The notes beneath the pieces are model-generated. The model saw nothing but the letters and a program-made list of their open reading frames with translations, made no database searches and was not told the origin of the DNA. A stretch of 64,000 nucleotides of DNA from Porphyra umbilicalis (Eukaryota > Rhodophyta > Bangiophyceae > Bangiales > Bangiaceae), in the NCBI GenBank assembly GCA_002049455.2, contig KV919061.1, positions 1 through 64,000 of the forward strand, written 5' to 3'. Below are positions 10,001-19,929 of the stretch, one piece after another. Both the position numbers and the translations under genes were made by a program. How positions within the stretch are numbered: position 1 is the first letter of the stretch; each line of letters begins with the position of its first letter.

Positions 10001-12850
10001 GTCCCCCGCCCCCCGGGTGACCAACGCCAGGGTGTCCACCAGGGAGGTAACTATCGCCTCCCCATGGGCAACCCTCAGCGCCCCCGCCGCACTTGGGTAG
10101 GTCGTCGCCAAGGCGTGGGCGCACCGCCGGGTGACATACCCCCAGCTGAGGCTCAGCCTTGCCCCAAGGGCCGGGTAGTACGGGACCCCCGGCGGGGAAA
10201 ACGTCCGACGGCCCGACCGCCCCACGGGGGACGCCCCAGCCCGGGTGGTCCACCGGACAGCGCCTTCACGAGCAGAAGGGCGCTCGGCAGTACCTCGGGT
10301 GCGCTTGCGCTGCTGGGGGGCACTTGCCCCCGGAGCGCCCCAACCCGAGTCGGGCGGAGGCGACGGCGCCGTTACTCCCGCAGAGTAGGGGTAGGCCAGG
10401 TCACCCAGGCCCTCGCGGAGGCCTATGCGCCCAGCCACCAGGCGTTTGTCACAACGGACAAACACCCGAGGCGCCTCGCCCTCCTCCCCGCCAACTCGGC
10501 GGGCCAGGTAGGGCCCGGCCGCCTCCCAGTCCAAGAACTGGTGGAGGTCCAGCAACTCGCTGAGGTACGCATGCGCGTCCGGGCCGGCCCCCTTCGCCAC
10601 GTTGGCGAGGCGGAGCCCCACCAGACGCCCCAATATGGCGGCTGACAGATGCCAGAGGTACCGCTCAGTACGGCGCGGAGGCATACCACACCCTCACCGC
10701 CTCCAGCACCCACGAAGTAGCTAGGATGGCCGCCGCCGGGGTAGACTCCCCCCGGCGGAGCGCAGTGCCGAAGAAGGCCACTATGCGCGGCATCCGGGCC
10801 GGGACCTCGAAGGGCACGTCCATGGCCGACCACAAGGACGGCGTCGGGACGTAGTATGCCCGCCGCGTCGAGGTGTGGACCTGGGAGCTCTCCACTTGAG
10901 AAGCCCGCACCAGGATTCCCGACGCCTCCCGCACCCGGCTCTCGGTGCGGGCGTCCTGGTGGTGGAAGTGGGGGTCCCCCTCTCCCAAGTACGGGGGAAG
11001 CAACACGCCCACTCCCACGCCACGACGGGCGGCACGTCGTCGGCAGTGGTTCCGTCCATGACGTTGGACAGGCGCATGGAAACGCGCTCCACCCACAGCG
11101 CGTCCCCCGCCTCCTGTAGGGCGGGGAGGTCCGTCGCCGCTCTAGCAGGCAGCTCTTACTGCACGGGGTGGCGCGCCAGCCAGCGCTGCCAAGCCGGGCC
11201 CTGCTTCGGCAGCGGGATTGCGGAGTAAAGCGTCCGCAAGCGGCACTCCCCGAACTGACTCGGGGCCGCCGGGGGCGTCCACAGAACAAACGCCCCCGGC
11301 CCCGCGCGCCTCGCGTCCACCACTACCGGGAGGCGCCCCCGGCGCGGCATCGGCGGGGGGGACGCCTGCTCCATGGGGTCATCCCCCGCCTCGCCCGGCG
11401 CCGCCTCCGCCGCCGGGGGAGTGGCCGGCCGGCTGGGCGGCAGCGGCACGCGCGCCGCCGCCGAAAGGGGCCCGGCCGCGTCCTCACCAGCCGACCGCGT
11501 CGGCGCACTCGACACACGGGAGGCCGATGCCGACCTCGCCGTCGACTAGGAACGGCGGGGGGGAAGCGGCAGTAAAGCTGCTTGACTCCCCGCCGCCGAG
11601 GACTCCCGGCTCGGGGGCGCGGCGTTGGCCTGGCGCGCCCGGCGGGCTGCCTTGCCCCGGGACGCCGCCACGGCCGCGCCACTTGACTTGTGGCGCCGGC
11701 CGGCGTCGCAGGTGCCGACGTTGCCGCCCCGCCAGCCCGCAAGGTGGCCGTCGTCGAGCCCTCGACCTTAAAGGCGCCCGTACTTCCCGGCGCCCTGCCC
11801 ACCCGCGGGGACCCCGCCGCATAGCTGCCCTACTTGGCCGTTGCCGACGCCGGCGTCCCACTCGGCGCCGGCGTGGTGCGCCCCGCCCTTGGGGAAGCCA
11901 TCTCCTCGGTCGGCGCCTCAGCCGTCGACCGCGAGGACGCCATAGCCGCCGCGCTCTGGTAGGGGGGACGGCGAGGGGGATGGCACTGGAGAGGGGGGCG
12001 CACTGCGCACAGAGGAACGAGGGGGGGGCTCCCAGTTCGAGTAGCGGTGGGGGGGGACGGTGATGGCCGATAGTGGACGGCCGCCCCGTCTGTCCCCCGC
12101 CTATCCCCCCCTTTTTATGAGGTTCTGCAAGGCGGACAAGGGTTCCTACCCCGGCCCCTCTCAGCCCCGCCCGGCGGGCCACTCCCCCTGAATGACATCC
12201 GACTGGGGGGGGGGCCCGCAAGACAGCTCCCCAGGTGGGGGGGGCGGGGGGGGCCATACTGGGCACCCCCCCCCTGTTGGCCCACAGGGCGCGGTTAGCG
12301 GGCCCTTCCCGGACACGCGGCCGCACCCCTGGCCCCCGCCGCCGTTTCCACCGTACGGCGACGGCGCGAACCCCCTTGCCCCGGCGGGGGCGCCCCCACG
12401 ATCCGGGGCGGCCCTCGCTGGCGAGGACCGGGGCAGCACCCGGGCCCAACACTGGGGAGCCCGGCGGCTAGCCGTCCTGGCCCGCCCGCCACACTCGTGC
12501 AGGCCCGCCCCCCTGGCTCTGGGCCGCCGGGACGGCGACCCCTTTAGAAGGGGGAATTGTGACGGTCCGTCACATGGCCCCCATACTCGGGGAACCAGAA
12601 TCCCCGGAAATATGCCCCACTACCGCATATTTCAAATTGTTCCGTTGGCGTCCCACTTGTGATCACCTCGTGGGTCACCAACCACAACCGCAATCCCACT
12701 TCTTCCCTGGGATTCGTAACCTCCCCGAGCGGGCCCCTACTTAAGGGCCTAATTTTGTGTAAACCCGACTTGGATTATCGATTTACGTTACTCTGCGCGC
12801 CTGACCCCGGGGCGCCGCGAGGGTATCACGTAGCACCCTTCCCCCGCCTC
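7081..12850 (+). mobile_element. Ty3/gypsy chromovirus fossil, 5'-truncated and broken
   Basis: The + strand carries the tail of a pol gene in chromovirus order. The end of reverse transcriptase and connection (LRSLLGMCNVYRRF near 7300) is followed by RNase H (IDVDASYDQLG near 7512). Next come the integrase zinc-binding region (H-H-C-C, about 8180-8320) and core (AIDLLGPLP near 8380, then NNGPQFA near 8570). The GPY/F-type tail ends in a chromodomain (about 9280-9420; VRWFGYGPREDSWHYVEDL). Gag, protease and most of reverse transcriptase are absent on the left. A purine tract near 12546 followed by TGTGACGGTCC at 12557 looks like a polypurine tract and 3' LTR start; the right end is a guess and no 5' LTR is visible. 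It is broken in several places besides the 5' truncation. With only one LTR its age cannot be estimated, but it looks old. Confidence 0.85.
9540..12450 (-). other. Antisense open-frame region inside the chromovirus
   Basis: Between the chromodomain and the putative 3' LTR lie 2.9 kb in which the minus strand, not the plus, looks coding. A frame at 9920-10684 has ordinary mixed composition (LHQFLDWEAAGPYLARRV and similar). Neighbouring frames at 9551-9916, 10665-11096, 11156-11515 and 11484-12452 are Gly/Pro/Arg-rich. I recognise no domain. It may be an antisense accessory gene of the element, as known in some plant Ty3/gypsy families, or a second element in opposite orientation. GC content above 70% makes chance open frames likely, so confidence is low. 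Confidence 0.35.
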
Positions 12851-12899
12851 TACTCAAGGCGGTATTCGAAGCTTCGGCCGTCCTCCGGGTTATGGGCCC

Positions 12900-13012
12900 C
12901 GTGGGCCCTGGGGGGAGGGTTTTCCGAGGGTCCTTTGAGGGTGTCAGAGGAGGTTTTTCCGAGGGTCCTTCGAGGGTGTCTAAGGAGGGTTTTCTGAGGG
13001 TCCGAGAGGAAC
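12900..13012. repeat. Short tandem repeat (GAGGGT-rich, about 40 bp)
   Basis: Three diverged copies of a unit with TTTTCCGAGGGTCCTTYGAGG followed by GTGTC. G-rich on the + strand. Confidence 0.6.
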
Positions 13013-13378
13013 GGATGGGATAAGAGGGTGAGGCGTGAGTGTCGCCTCGAGGCCTTTGACGCGGGCAAGTAAACATCCGGTCACACAACTCGTGTTTGTC
13101 GCTCGGGGCGCCTTCCCCCGGTCGACGCCGTGCGTGTGTGCTCTTCGGGGTATTCTTCCGGGGAGGGTATTCCCGGACAGGACTACCCGGCGACACGGTT
13201 TGGCTTGCCCTCCCCCCCAACTGCGTGAGGTGGGCTGAGCGTGTTGTCACATCCAGGGCGTGGTACAGTCGATACTGGTTGAAGCGTACGGTATCGAGCA
13301 GCACTCGTAGATCCCTGTGCCGACAATTGAACGAGTCTGAAGTTCGTCGCTTGAGTGAGACCTGAACTGAAGCGCAAG

Positions 13379-13945
13379 GCACTACCACGTTCTGGAGACC
13401 TGTACAGACTCCTGCGTAGAGCAAGCGTCGTGCCGACCCCCGCTCATCACGCTGCTTGTACCGCGGGCACCGTTGACGCGACCATGGTGCAGTCAAGGAC
13501 GTGGTCAGTACGGTGCTGTCCACTGTTTTTCCCTGGCCCGGCTGTCGCACCCTATGGCTGGAGACCTGTACATAGAGATGGCTGCCGTCTGACCGTTTAG
13601 ATCGGATTGTGATAGAAGTCCCTGGTATCTTCCTACCCCTCGAGCGCTGGTTATTTTGAGAACGACCCTGCCGATGTCTGGCTTTCACACGATCTTGGTG
13701 CTGATCGCCACCAGTTGGACCAGTCTTTTTTTGGAGGCCGGAACAAGGTCTGAATAAATGCGCGCGTTAATGCGACGTTCTGGAGACCTATGCAGACGCC
13801 TTGGTAGCCTACACGTCGTGCTGGACTGCCCATGTTGCGCCATCTGTACCACTGGCATCGCAGACACCATGAAGGCTCAGTCCCAGACGTGGTGAGTACG
13901 GCGCTGTGCAGTGTTCGTCCCGGAAACTGCTGTGGCACCCGTGAA
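13379..13945. repeat. Diverged direct repeat, two copies of about 180 bp
   Basis: The segment beginning ACGTTCTGGAGACCTGTACAG (about 13387) recurs as ACGTTCTGGAGACCTATGCAG (about 13768). Both continue through matching CACCATG.TGCAGTC-like and ACGTGGT.AGTACGGYGCTGT blocks to a CTGTBGCACC end. Spacing is about 380 bp. Nothing coding is evident; the rest of 12851-14388 shows no gene. Confidence 0.6.
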
Positions 13946-14388
13946 TAGGTGGCTTGTTGACTGTGCTGACCATTTCTACGGCTGCCATGCATGATTTTAG
14001 GCTACGTTGCCGATTCTGTGGACCCCTGCATCGTGGGCAAGAATCTGCATAAAGCTAAAACGACAATGGAGCTTGCACGGCCTAAGGTAAAATCACTGAG
14101 ATTCGCAGATTCTGCACTGTATCGTTTGTTACGAGTCGGCTGCGTGCCAGTATGACCAATGAGGGCACTGAGACATGCGTTTCTAATTCCATTGGTGTGC
14201 CCTTGCATTTTCAACTGAGTGTCTTTTTCAAAGTTGCGCTCGCCAGAGACCTGCCAGGACCAAGCGGACTACTTTTATTCCCGTGCGTGCCTCTGAGACT
14301 CCCGCGCATTCGTCCCATGTAAGCACGGGGGGGCACAACGCTACCATGAGGCTCCTTTTAGTGGATAAGAACTCTGTTAGAGGCGACG

Positions 14389-15543
14389 TTGCGGTCGGAA
14401 AGACGAGCAGGTGGGAGAAGGACTCCGCGTTTGGCTCGTATGCGGGACACCATGGTCTCTGATGACACCGCGCGGATGCTGGAGGTCACCTGGGTGCTAA
14501 TCGAGGGCTTCTCCAAAAAGGAGGCTGCGAGGCGCTTAGCGTGCAGACGCGCGACCGTCCAGGTGTGGATTAGCGCCTACGTCGCGTCGGGCAAGTGGTA
14601 GCCGGACCCTGTTTTACGCAACCGACTCGCCGACGGCGTCATGTACAACTGCTACTTTCTTCAAGCCGTCAATGCTGTCATCCTTTCGAATCCCGAGCAG
14701 CTGATAGGTGAAATAAAGGACGTTTTTACCAATCTATCCACTCTCCCTGGCTACCGCGACTCATACAAGGCCTCTATTGGGAGGCTCGACCGCATTCTTC
14801 GAGCTACCGGCTTTTCCTACAAGAAGCTGTATCGAATGTGTCGAGAGCGGGTCCAGGAGCGTTGGGAGGCGTTTGCGCGCGTTATGCTGTCATTTCCGCT
14901 ACGGTGCATCGTCTCAGTTGACGAGACGCACAAGGGTGGAGATGACGTGCGGCGCAGGCGTGGCCGGTGGATTTGCGGGATGCGATATGACTGCCTTTTG
15001 GGCGCCGGAAAGCACATCCTCCGAGCTTCCACCATGATGGCCGTATTCTACCAGACGGGCGTCATCCAATGTGAGACGACACCCACTCCCCCGTCACAAA
15101 ACTCGAATGACTGGCTCATCTTCCTCGCAGGGCTGGTTTCAAGGATGAACAAGTTCGTCCCGGTGCTGCCTTGGGCACTCCAAGTTGATAGGTGTGTCCT
15201 CCTATTGGACAACGCAACCATCCACACGGCGGAAGCGGGCGCGTGGATTGTGGCGGCGGACGTCTTCCCGCTGCGGCTTTCTCCCTACAGCCCAGATTTT
15301 CAACGAATGGAGGAGGTCTTCAGTGAGCTGTCCAACCTGCTCCAAACGATGCATAATTCGTTTCCGGAAGAGCCCGACGCCCTCCGCCACGCCTTAGCGA
15401 TTATCTCTTTGTCGGCGAAAAATATTGGCAAGCACTTTGAGCATTGCCTTCTGGAGGCCGTTCGGAATGTGCGGAGCTCGCTGGTCCAGAGGGGCCTTGG
15501 CAACATGCCTTTGAGCCGTTGCCAGCGGAGCGAGAGTAGATGA
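14389..15543 (+). pseudogene. Tc1/mariner-IS630-type DDE transposase with in-frame TAG
   Basis: One frame runs from 14389 to 15543 with a single TAG at 14599-14601. The first part (about 70 residues) has a helix-turn-helix look (EAARRLACRRATVQVWISAY), the usual DNA-binding end. The part after 14641 is a DDE_3 catalytic domain. SVDETHKGG holds the first Asp, LLLDNATIHTA the second, and LSPYSPDFQRMEEVF the Tc1-type block with the final acidic residue. The triad is complete, so the TAG is the main visible defect; an alternative is that translation starts at 14641 and the finger is separate. Terminal inverted repeats were not found. A convergent small ORF lies at 16140-16634. It may belong to the family that mobilises the TA-inserting MITEs nearby, but their ends were not seen here. 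Confidence 0.8.
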
Positions 15544-16139
15544 TGATGAAGAGTAGGACAGGCAAAGACAGATTTATTGACGAAGGTGCGAGACAAACCA
15601 AAGGAAGGCAAACGACTCCCAACACCAACGCTCAAAGATGGGTAGACACCCAGCATGTGACTGTGTCAACCAAACTCGCGGGAAGTTCCTCAATAGATGG
15701 ATGGTCCTGACCTGCGCTCCCCCACTTACAAAGAATGAGTGCCACCACAGCAGAAGTACACAAAGACGACCCTGAAACCGTGTGACCATGGACAAATTAG
15801 CTCTCCATTCCCGCGCGCGCTTTGCAAACGAAGCTCTCCCGCTCCGCCGAGGAGCTTGGTACATAAATGGACAGTCCGATGCTCTCGGAAAGCTCGGCCG
15901 GGCCAAGGTGATTGAACGCAGCTATCCCACCGGCAGCGGCAGCGCTGCTGGGTCCCCCGTGCAGGCCAGTGGCCGGAGTTTGGTTCCCAGCCACCTCGTT
16001 GGTAGCCGGCAGGTCGGCGCGACACCCAGCAGGCGCTGGTCGGCTGGATGATCCATATCGGAGGTTGTGAGCGTCCCTATGAAGCAGATGGGATCGAAAC
16101 GCAAGAATATGAGGGATGTTGATGGAGCTCGTGTTAGTG
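15544..16139. other. No gene recognised
   Basis: Sequence between the transposase and the convergent ORF. Frames are open on the minus strand (15574-15906, 15797-16255) without motifs. It could include the 3' exon of the 16140-16634 ORF. Confidence 0.4.
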
Positions 16140-16634
16140 TCAAGTTGCAGCTTCCGCGCGCTCAATCGGAATGCGAAACAGTCGGGGGGGAGAGAGACGA
16201 CGTACGAGAGAAGCCATACAGCCAACGTACAGTCTAGATGAGCCGGTAGGGCCACTCAATGCGCCCAGAAGCTTGCTAATCCGATCTGCGTGGGCTTTCT
16301 TCTTTGTCGCACTCGCCTTCTGAAGCCGCTTTAGAATCCTGGGCCGAACCACCTCGGAGTTGGGCTCTTCCCCAGAAGCCGATTCGCCGAACTCAATACC
16401 GGCTTGAGTCGCACCGGCGTACAGCAAGGCGACAATCTCGGCCATTCCGGAGCCGATGCCGCCCGCATTCGCCTTGTGGTAAGCAGCGCCACGCGAATTT
16501 GTGACCAGCGCGGCTCGCGCGTGATGACCTGTCATCGCGTCGGCCACGCGGACCATGCTTGCAGCCCGGGCGGCTGGGGAAAGGTTAATGACATCGGTGA
16601 GTAGCAGCATAGAGGCTGCTATGTTCCGGCACAC
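16140..16634 (-). CDS. Hypothetical protein, 164 aa, convergent to the Tc1-type transposase
   Basis: This ORF has balanced composition and looks real, but I do not recognise it. It is Ala- and basic-rich with predicted helices (IVALLYAGATQAGIEFGES; then RILKRLQKASATKKKAHADR, a strongly basic helix), which would suit nucleic-acid binding. No signal peptide or membrane segment. It is convergent with the transposase at 14389-15543, 600 bp away, so it may be the accessory gene of the same element. A 9-bp inverted repeat enclosing a TATA-like core lies 21 bp upstream of its start (16655-16679). Confidence 0.45.
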   Translation of the reverse strand: MCRNIAASMLLLTDVINLSPAARAASMVRVADAMTGHHARAALVTNSRGAAYHKANAGGIGSGMAEIVALLYAGATQAGIEFGESASGEEPNSEVVRPRILKRLQKASATKKKAHADRISKLLGALSGPTGSSRLYVGCMASLVRRLSPPRLFRIPIERAEAAT

Positions 16635-16654
16635 CCGGAGGCGGATTTTCTAAT

Positions 16655-16679
16655 AATCTGGACATATAAAGTCCAGATT
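16655..16679 (-). promoter_or_regulatory. Perfect 9-bp inverted repeat around ATATAAA
   Basis: AATCTGGAC at 16655-16663 pairs with GTCCAGATT at 16671-16679 around ATATAAA. It lies just upstream of the minus-strand ORF starting at 16634, so it could be its promoter or operator, or part of a transposon end. Confidence 0.4.
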
Positions 16680-16701
16680 TAGGCGTAGTTGGAAGGCCGA
16701 T

Positions 16702-16778
16702 TGGGCCCGTGGCTTAGTGGTCAAGGTACCAGGCTACTTTTCCGGATGTCGCGGATTCGAGATGCTACCCTCCGAGAC
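16702..16778 (+). other. tRNA-like sequence (degenerate tRNA or SINE head)
   Basis: GGGCCCGTGGCTTAGTGGTC resembles the acceptor strand plus A box, and GGATTCGAGATGC resembles a weakened B box. The acceptor and T stems do not pair properly, so this is not a working tRNA gene. Confidence 0.3.
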
Positions 16779-16783
16779 CTACC

Positions 16784-17107
16784 TTGTCAAGAAATTCCTG
16801 GCGGCTGACAGTAGCGGATGCTTACTTTGTCACAATCGGGACAAAGCGCCGCCCGCTTTTGATCATCGATCGCCTCGCGCCTGTCCGCTTGGAGCGTAGC
16901 CGCTCGGCGCGTCGACGCCGCCTGGCGCTCGAGGGACACAGCCTCGGTCTTGGGGCACACCATAAAACGGGGCTCGACTCGCGCCCCTTTTTTTTGACGT
17001 ATCGACAGCCGACCATTCTTCGAACGTCCAAGAGGGAAGGCCTTCGTCACGGTCATAGTGTGGGTAAGGTGTCCCTCCTGGAAACACAGCGTGCAACAAA
17101 ATTTTAA
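16784..17107 (+). other. Conserved reading frame X, copy 1
   Basis: This frame is homologous to the minus-strand frame at 22149-22433. Shared words include RLAPV, a GL..R.FF block and a tail (EGLRHGHSVGKVSLLE here, EGLRQSHGMDKMSLLK there). Both end about 20 residues after the FF block. Conservation of protein between diverged DNA suggests it was once coding. Function unknown. In both copies it is convergent with a cysteine-rich frame. Confidence 0.45.
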
Positions 17108-17249
17108 CCAGCCAATGACATCGTAGCAAAGTCACACACGAGAGACACACGAGTCAGCATGTGTCATCCATTTATCATACGGCATAGCCAGCACGACGGT
17201 GTGATCCCACAAGGAACTTGTGTCCCCTCCAGAGGAAGACAAAAACGTA

Positions 17250-17648
17250 TTGCTGATCCCCGAATTTTGTCCTGTGGGACAGTGACCGAGACTGACTCCG
17301 AATAAGAGCACTCTATTGGTTTAAAACGACAGTAAGAAGGCATCGAAGCCAATAAAAAGCCCGCATTTGGTACCAGGACCTTGCATCGAGCAGAACTCAC
17401 CGTTTGTTACCGCTGGATCCGCTGTTCATGACACTGAGCAAGCTGCCCACGCGAAGTTTTGAGATTTTCTACTGTTCCCTCGCCAGAAGTGCGGAAAAAA
17501 AGAGGAGCTGATTTTGGTTTCCAGGCTGTATGGGGACATGTCAGCAATCAGGAGCAATAAGTCAGTCCCAGGGGCGCATCTGATTTGTGGAGAGGGTCGT
17601 TCCGCAAGTCAGTCTCTGTCCACCAGGACAAAACTCGGGGATCAGCAA
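17250..17648. mobile_element. MITE copy A (TA target, 25-bp inverted ends)
   Basis: Ends are TTGCTGATCCCCGAATTTTG and its near-exact reverse complement, flanked by TA on both sides (17248-17249, 17649-17650). The 399-bp body matches copies B and C in inverted orientation. It has no transposase. It sits between frame X and the cysteine-rich frame and interrupts the latter's 3' part. Confidence 0.9.
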
Positions 17649-17689
17649 TACACAGCCGACTTGGGGCATTTTTTTTGCCTTCTTACTCG

Positions 17690-18020
17690 TGTTAGAGCAA
17701 GGGCAAACCTGGGCCCGGACTTCGGCCGGGCTGCTTAGACTGGAAGCGCATTCGAGGCTTCTTGCACCGCACGTGCGTGCGTTGTGCTTGTCGTACGATA
17801 ACCGCTTGCGGCACCCGAAATTCGAACACGCCTGGCCCAGACGGGCCTCGTCCTCCTCGTCAGTCCCCTCAGACGACCCATCGTCAGAGGCAGCCCCACC
17901 ACCCGAGTTCTCAGCGGAACTGTAACGCGACGGTACCGATCCAGCCGCGCGTCCCGTATCGGCCGCCCCATCGTCGGCCGGGCAGGCGCAGACCGGCGAA
18001 ATCTCATCACCAGATGACAT
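17690..18020 (-). other. Cysteine-rich frame C, copy 1
   Basis: The frame starts at ATG 18020-18018 (MSSGDEISPV). It runs through an acidic Ser/Asp/Glu stretch to a Cys/His cluster: CSNFGCRKR, then KHNARTCGARSLEC, then CPCSNTSKK. The same cluster occurs at 21659-22000 and more weakly at 34105-34365. The spacing suggests a small zinc-binding module; cysteine-cluster domains are known at the N-termini of KDZ-type transposases, but I cannot make that match from memory. The frame runs into MITE A at 17648, so its native 3' end is lost. Confidence 0.5.
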
Positions 18021-18339
18021 GGTTTGGTGTGTGAACCAAGCAATGAGTCGATGACGCAAGGAGAGGGGGTTCGGGCCTGGGAAGGGGACAGCGTAGCGAC
18101 GGTAGTGCCATCCCGACCGCTTGACGTCATCGCCGGCACACAAATTAATACGATTGGCGAACTCCCGACATGCGGCAGACAGTGCGGCCCGCGCACCAAA
18201 ATGATGTCCGCTGGGGCCGCGCGCGCCATCGTGAGGAAACGTCACCGGGGGCCAGGCTTCGCCACCCGTGCTGTGTACTGTACCCACCCGCACAAGCAGA
18301 TGACCGAAGATGCCCCTCAACAGCACGTTAGTGGCTGTC

Positions 18340-19080
18340 GGACTCCAGGAACCGCCTGCGTGCTGGAGACACTGCCGATTTTGGCTCCTATGAAGGGGGG
18401 GAGGGGGGGGGACCCGACATGTACCTGGCCCGAACTAAAACGTCCCGCCGGCGGAAACACTGCCAATTTGGAGTATGATGAGCGGGGGAGTGGTGCGGGA
18501 CCAGTGCCTGGCCCTAAAAAGGCCCTGCGCTCCGGAAACACTACCAATTTGAGATCTCACGATGGAGCGAGGGGGGGGCGCACAGTGCCCGGCGCCTGAG
18601 GCAGCATGCGTTTCGGAAACACTGCGAATTTCGGATACCAGGTGGGGGGGGGGGGGCGCGTCCAGTGCCTGACCCCGGAGACGTAGTGGGTGTCTGACAC
18701 ACAACCAATTTGGGACATCACGATGAAGTGGGGGGGGGGCGCACGGTGCCTGGCCCCAGCCGTGCCCAGCCCCAAACAGGACCTGCGCGTCGGAAACACT
18801 GCCATTTTGAGACCTCACGATGGAGGGGGGGGGGTGGTACAGTGCCCGGCGCCTGAGGCACCCTGCGTTTCGGAAACACTGCGAATTTCGGATACCAGGT
18901 GGGGAAGGGGGGGGCGCGTCCAGTGCCTGGCCCCGGAGAAGTACGGCGTGTCCGACACACAGCCACTTTAGGTCATCACGATGAAGTGGGGGGGGGGCGC
19001 ACAGTGCCTGACCCCACAGGTGCCCTGCGTGTCGGAAGCACTGCCAATTTTAGATACCAGGTGGGGGGGGGGGGGGAGGA
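18340..19080. repeat. Tandem array of nine units of about 80-97 bp with long G runs
   Basis: Each unit carries CGGAAACACTGCSAATTT, then CACGATGRAG or ATACCAGGTG, then a run of 8-14 G, then CAGTGCCTGGCCCC. Units near 18541/18620/18703 repeat in order as 18800/18880/18960, so there is a higher-order repeat of about 259 bp. All G runs lie on the + strand. No coding role. Confidence 0.85.
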
Positions 19081-19341
19081 CGGCTGTTGCAACAATCCCG
19101 GATGTTGCCGTTGAGCGGGGCGTGCACCGCTGGCCGGTTGCGCTGCGCTACATGGTCACCAGTCGTCGGCCACGACCGCAGGCCACCACGCGCAATCTGT
19201 CACAATTTACGAGTGCCTGCGGCATTCACATGCGGAGGTCACCGCCGCTTCATCGAGCAGGTGGCGGATGACAACGATCGGAATCTTGTGGGGACACGTG
19301 CTGCGCGACACGTCGACGATCGATTGTAGTATGAATCGATA
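19081..19341. other. No gene recognised
   Basis: Short unique sequence between the G-run array and MITE B. Confidence 0.4.
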
Positions 19342-19739
19342 TTGCTGATCCCCGAATTTTGTCCTGGTGGGCAAAGACTGACTTGCGGACCGACTCTCTC
19401 CACCAATCAGATGCGCCCCTAGGACTGACTTCGTGCTCCTGATTGCTTACATGTGCCCCTACAGCCTGGAAATCAACATCAGCTCTTCATTTTTTCTGCA
19501 CTTCTGGCAAGGAGACTGTAGAAAATCTTAAGATCTCGCGTGGGCAGCTTGCTCTGTGCCAAGAAAATCGGATCAAGCGGCAACAACAGTGAGTTCTGCT
19601 GGATGCAAGGTCCTGGCACCGAATGCGGGCTCTCTATTGGCTTCGATACCTTCTTACTCTCGTTTAAGACCAATAGAGTGCTGTTATTCACAGTCAGTCT
19701 CTGTCTCTGTCCCCCAGGACAAAATTCAGAGATCAGCAA
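19342..19739. mobile_element. MITE copy B
   Basis: 398 bp with TTGCTGATCCCCGAATTTTG at the left and its reverse complement (one or two changes) at the right, flanked by TA (19340-19341, 19740-19741). Uninterrupted, so it serves as the reference for copy C. Confidence 0.9.
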
Positions 19740-19929
19740 TATTGATCATGAACGGTTTGGCAGCTTTTCAGATGCAAATTGAGGCCCGTCACTGTGTTGA
19801 TTTAGATTCATGAACACTTAGGAGCCGATCGAGTGGGTCCGACAGTACAGTACCAGTGAGACGTATCGAGAACGGGTTGCGAGTCGAATCTGGCTGTCTC
19901 TGGCCTTCGCTGCGCAGTGGAGCAACCTA

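Noticed and set aside
11218-12063. 281-codon + strand frame after the chromovirus pol
   Set aside because: Pro/Arg/Ala-rich product of very GC-rich DNA; no motif, and the opposite strand is equally open.
12557-12850. A full LTR pair for the gypsy element
   Set aside because: Only a right-hand LTR-like start is visible; no matching copy was found to the left near 6000-7080.
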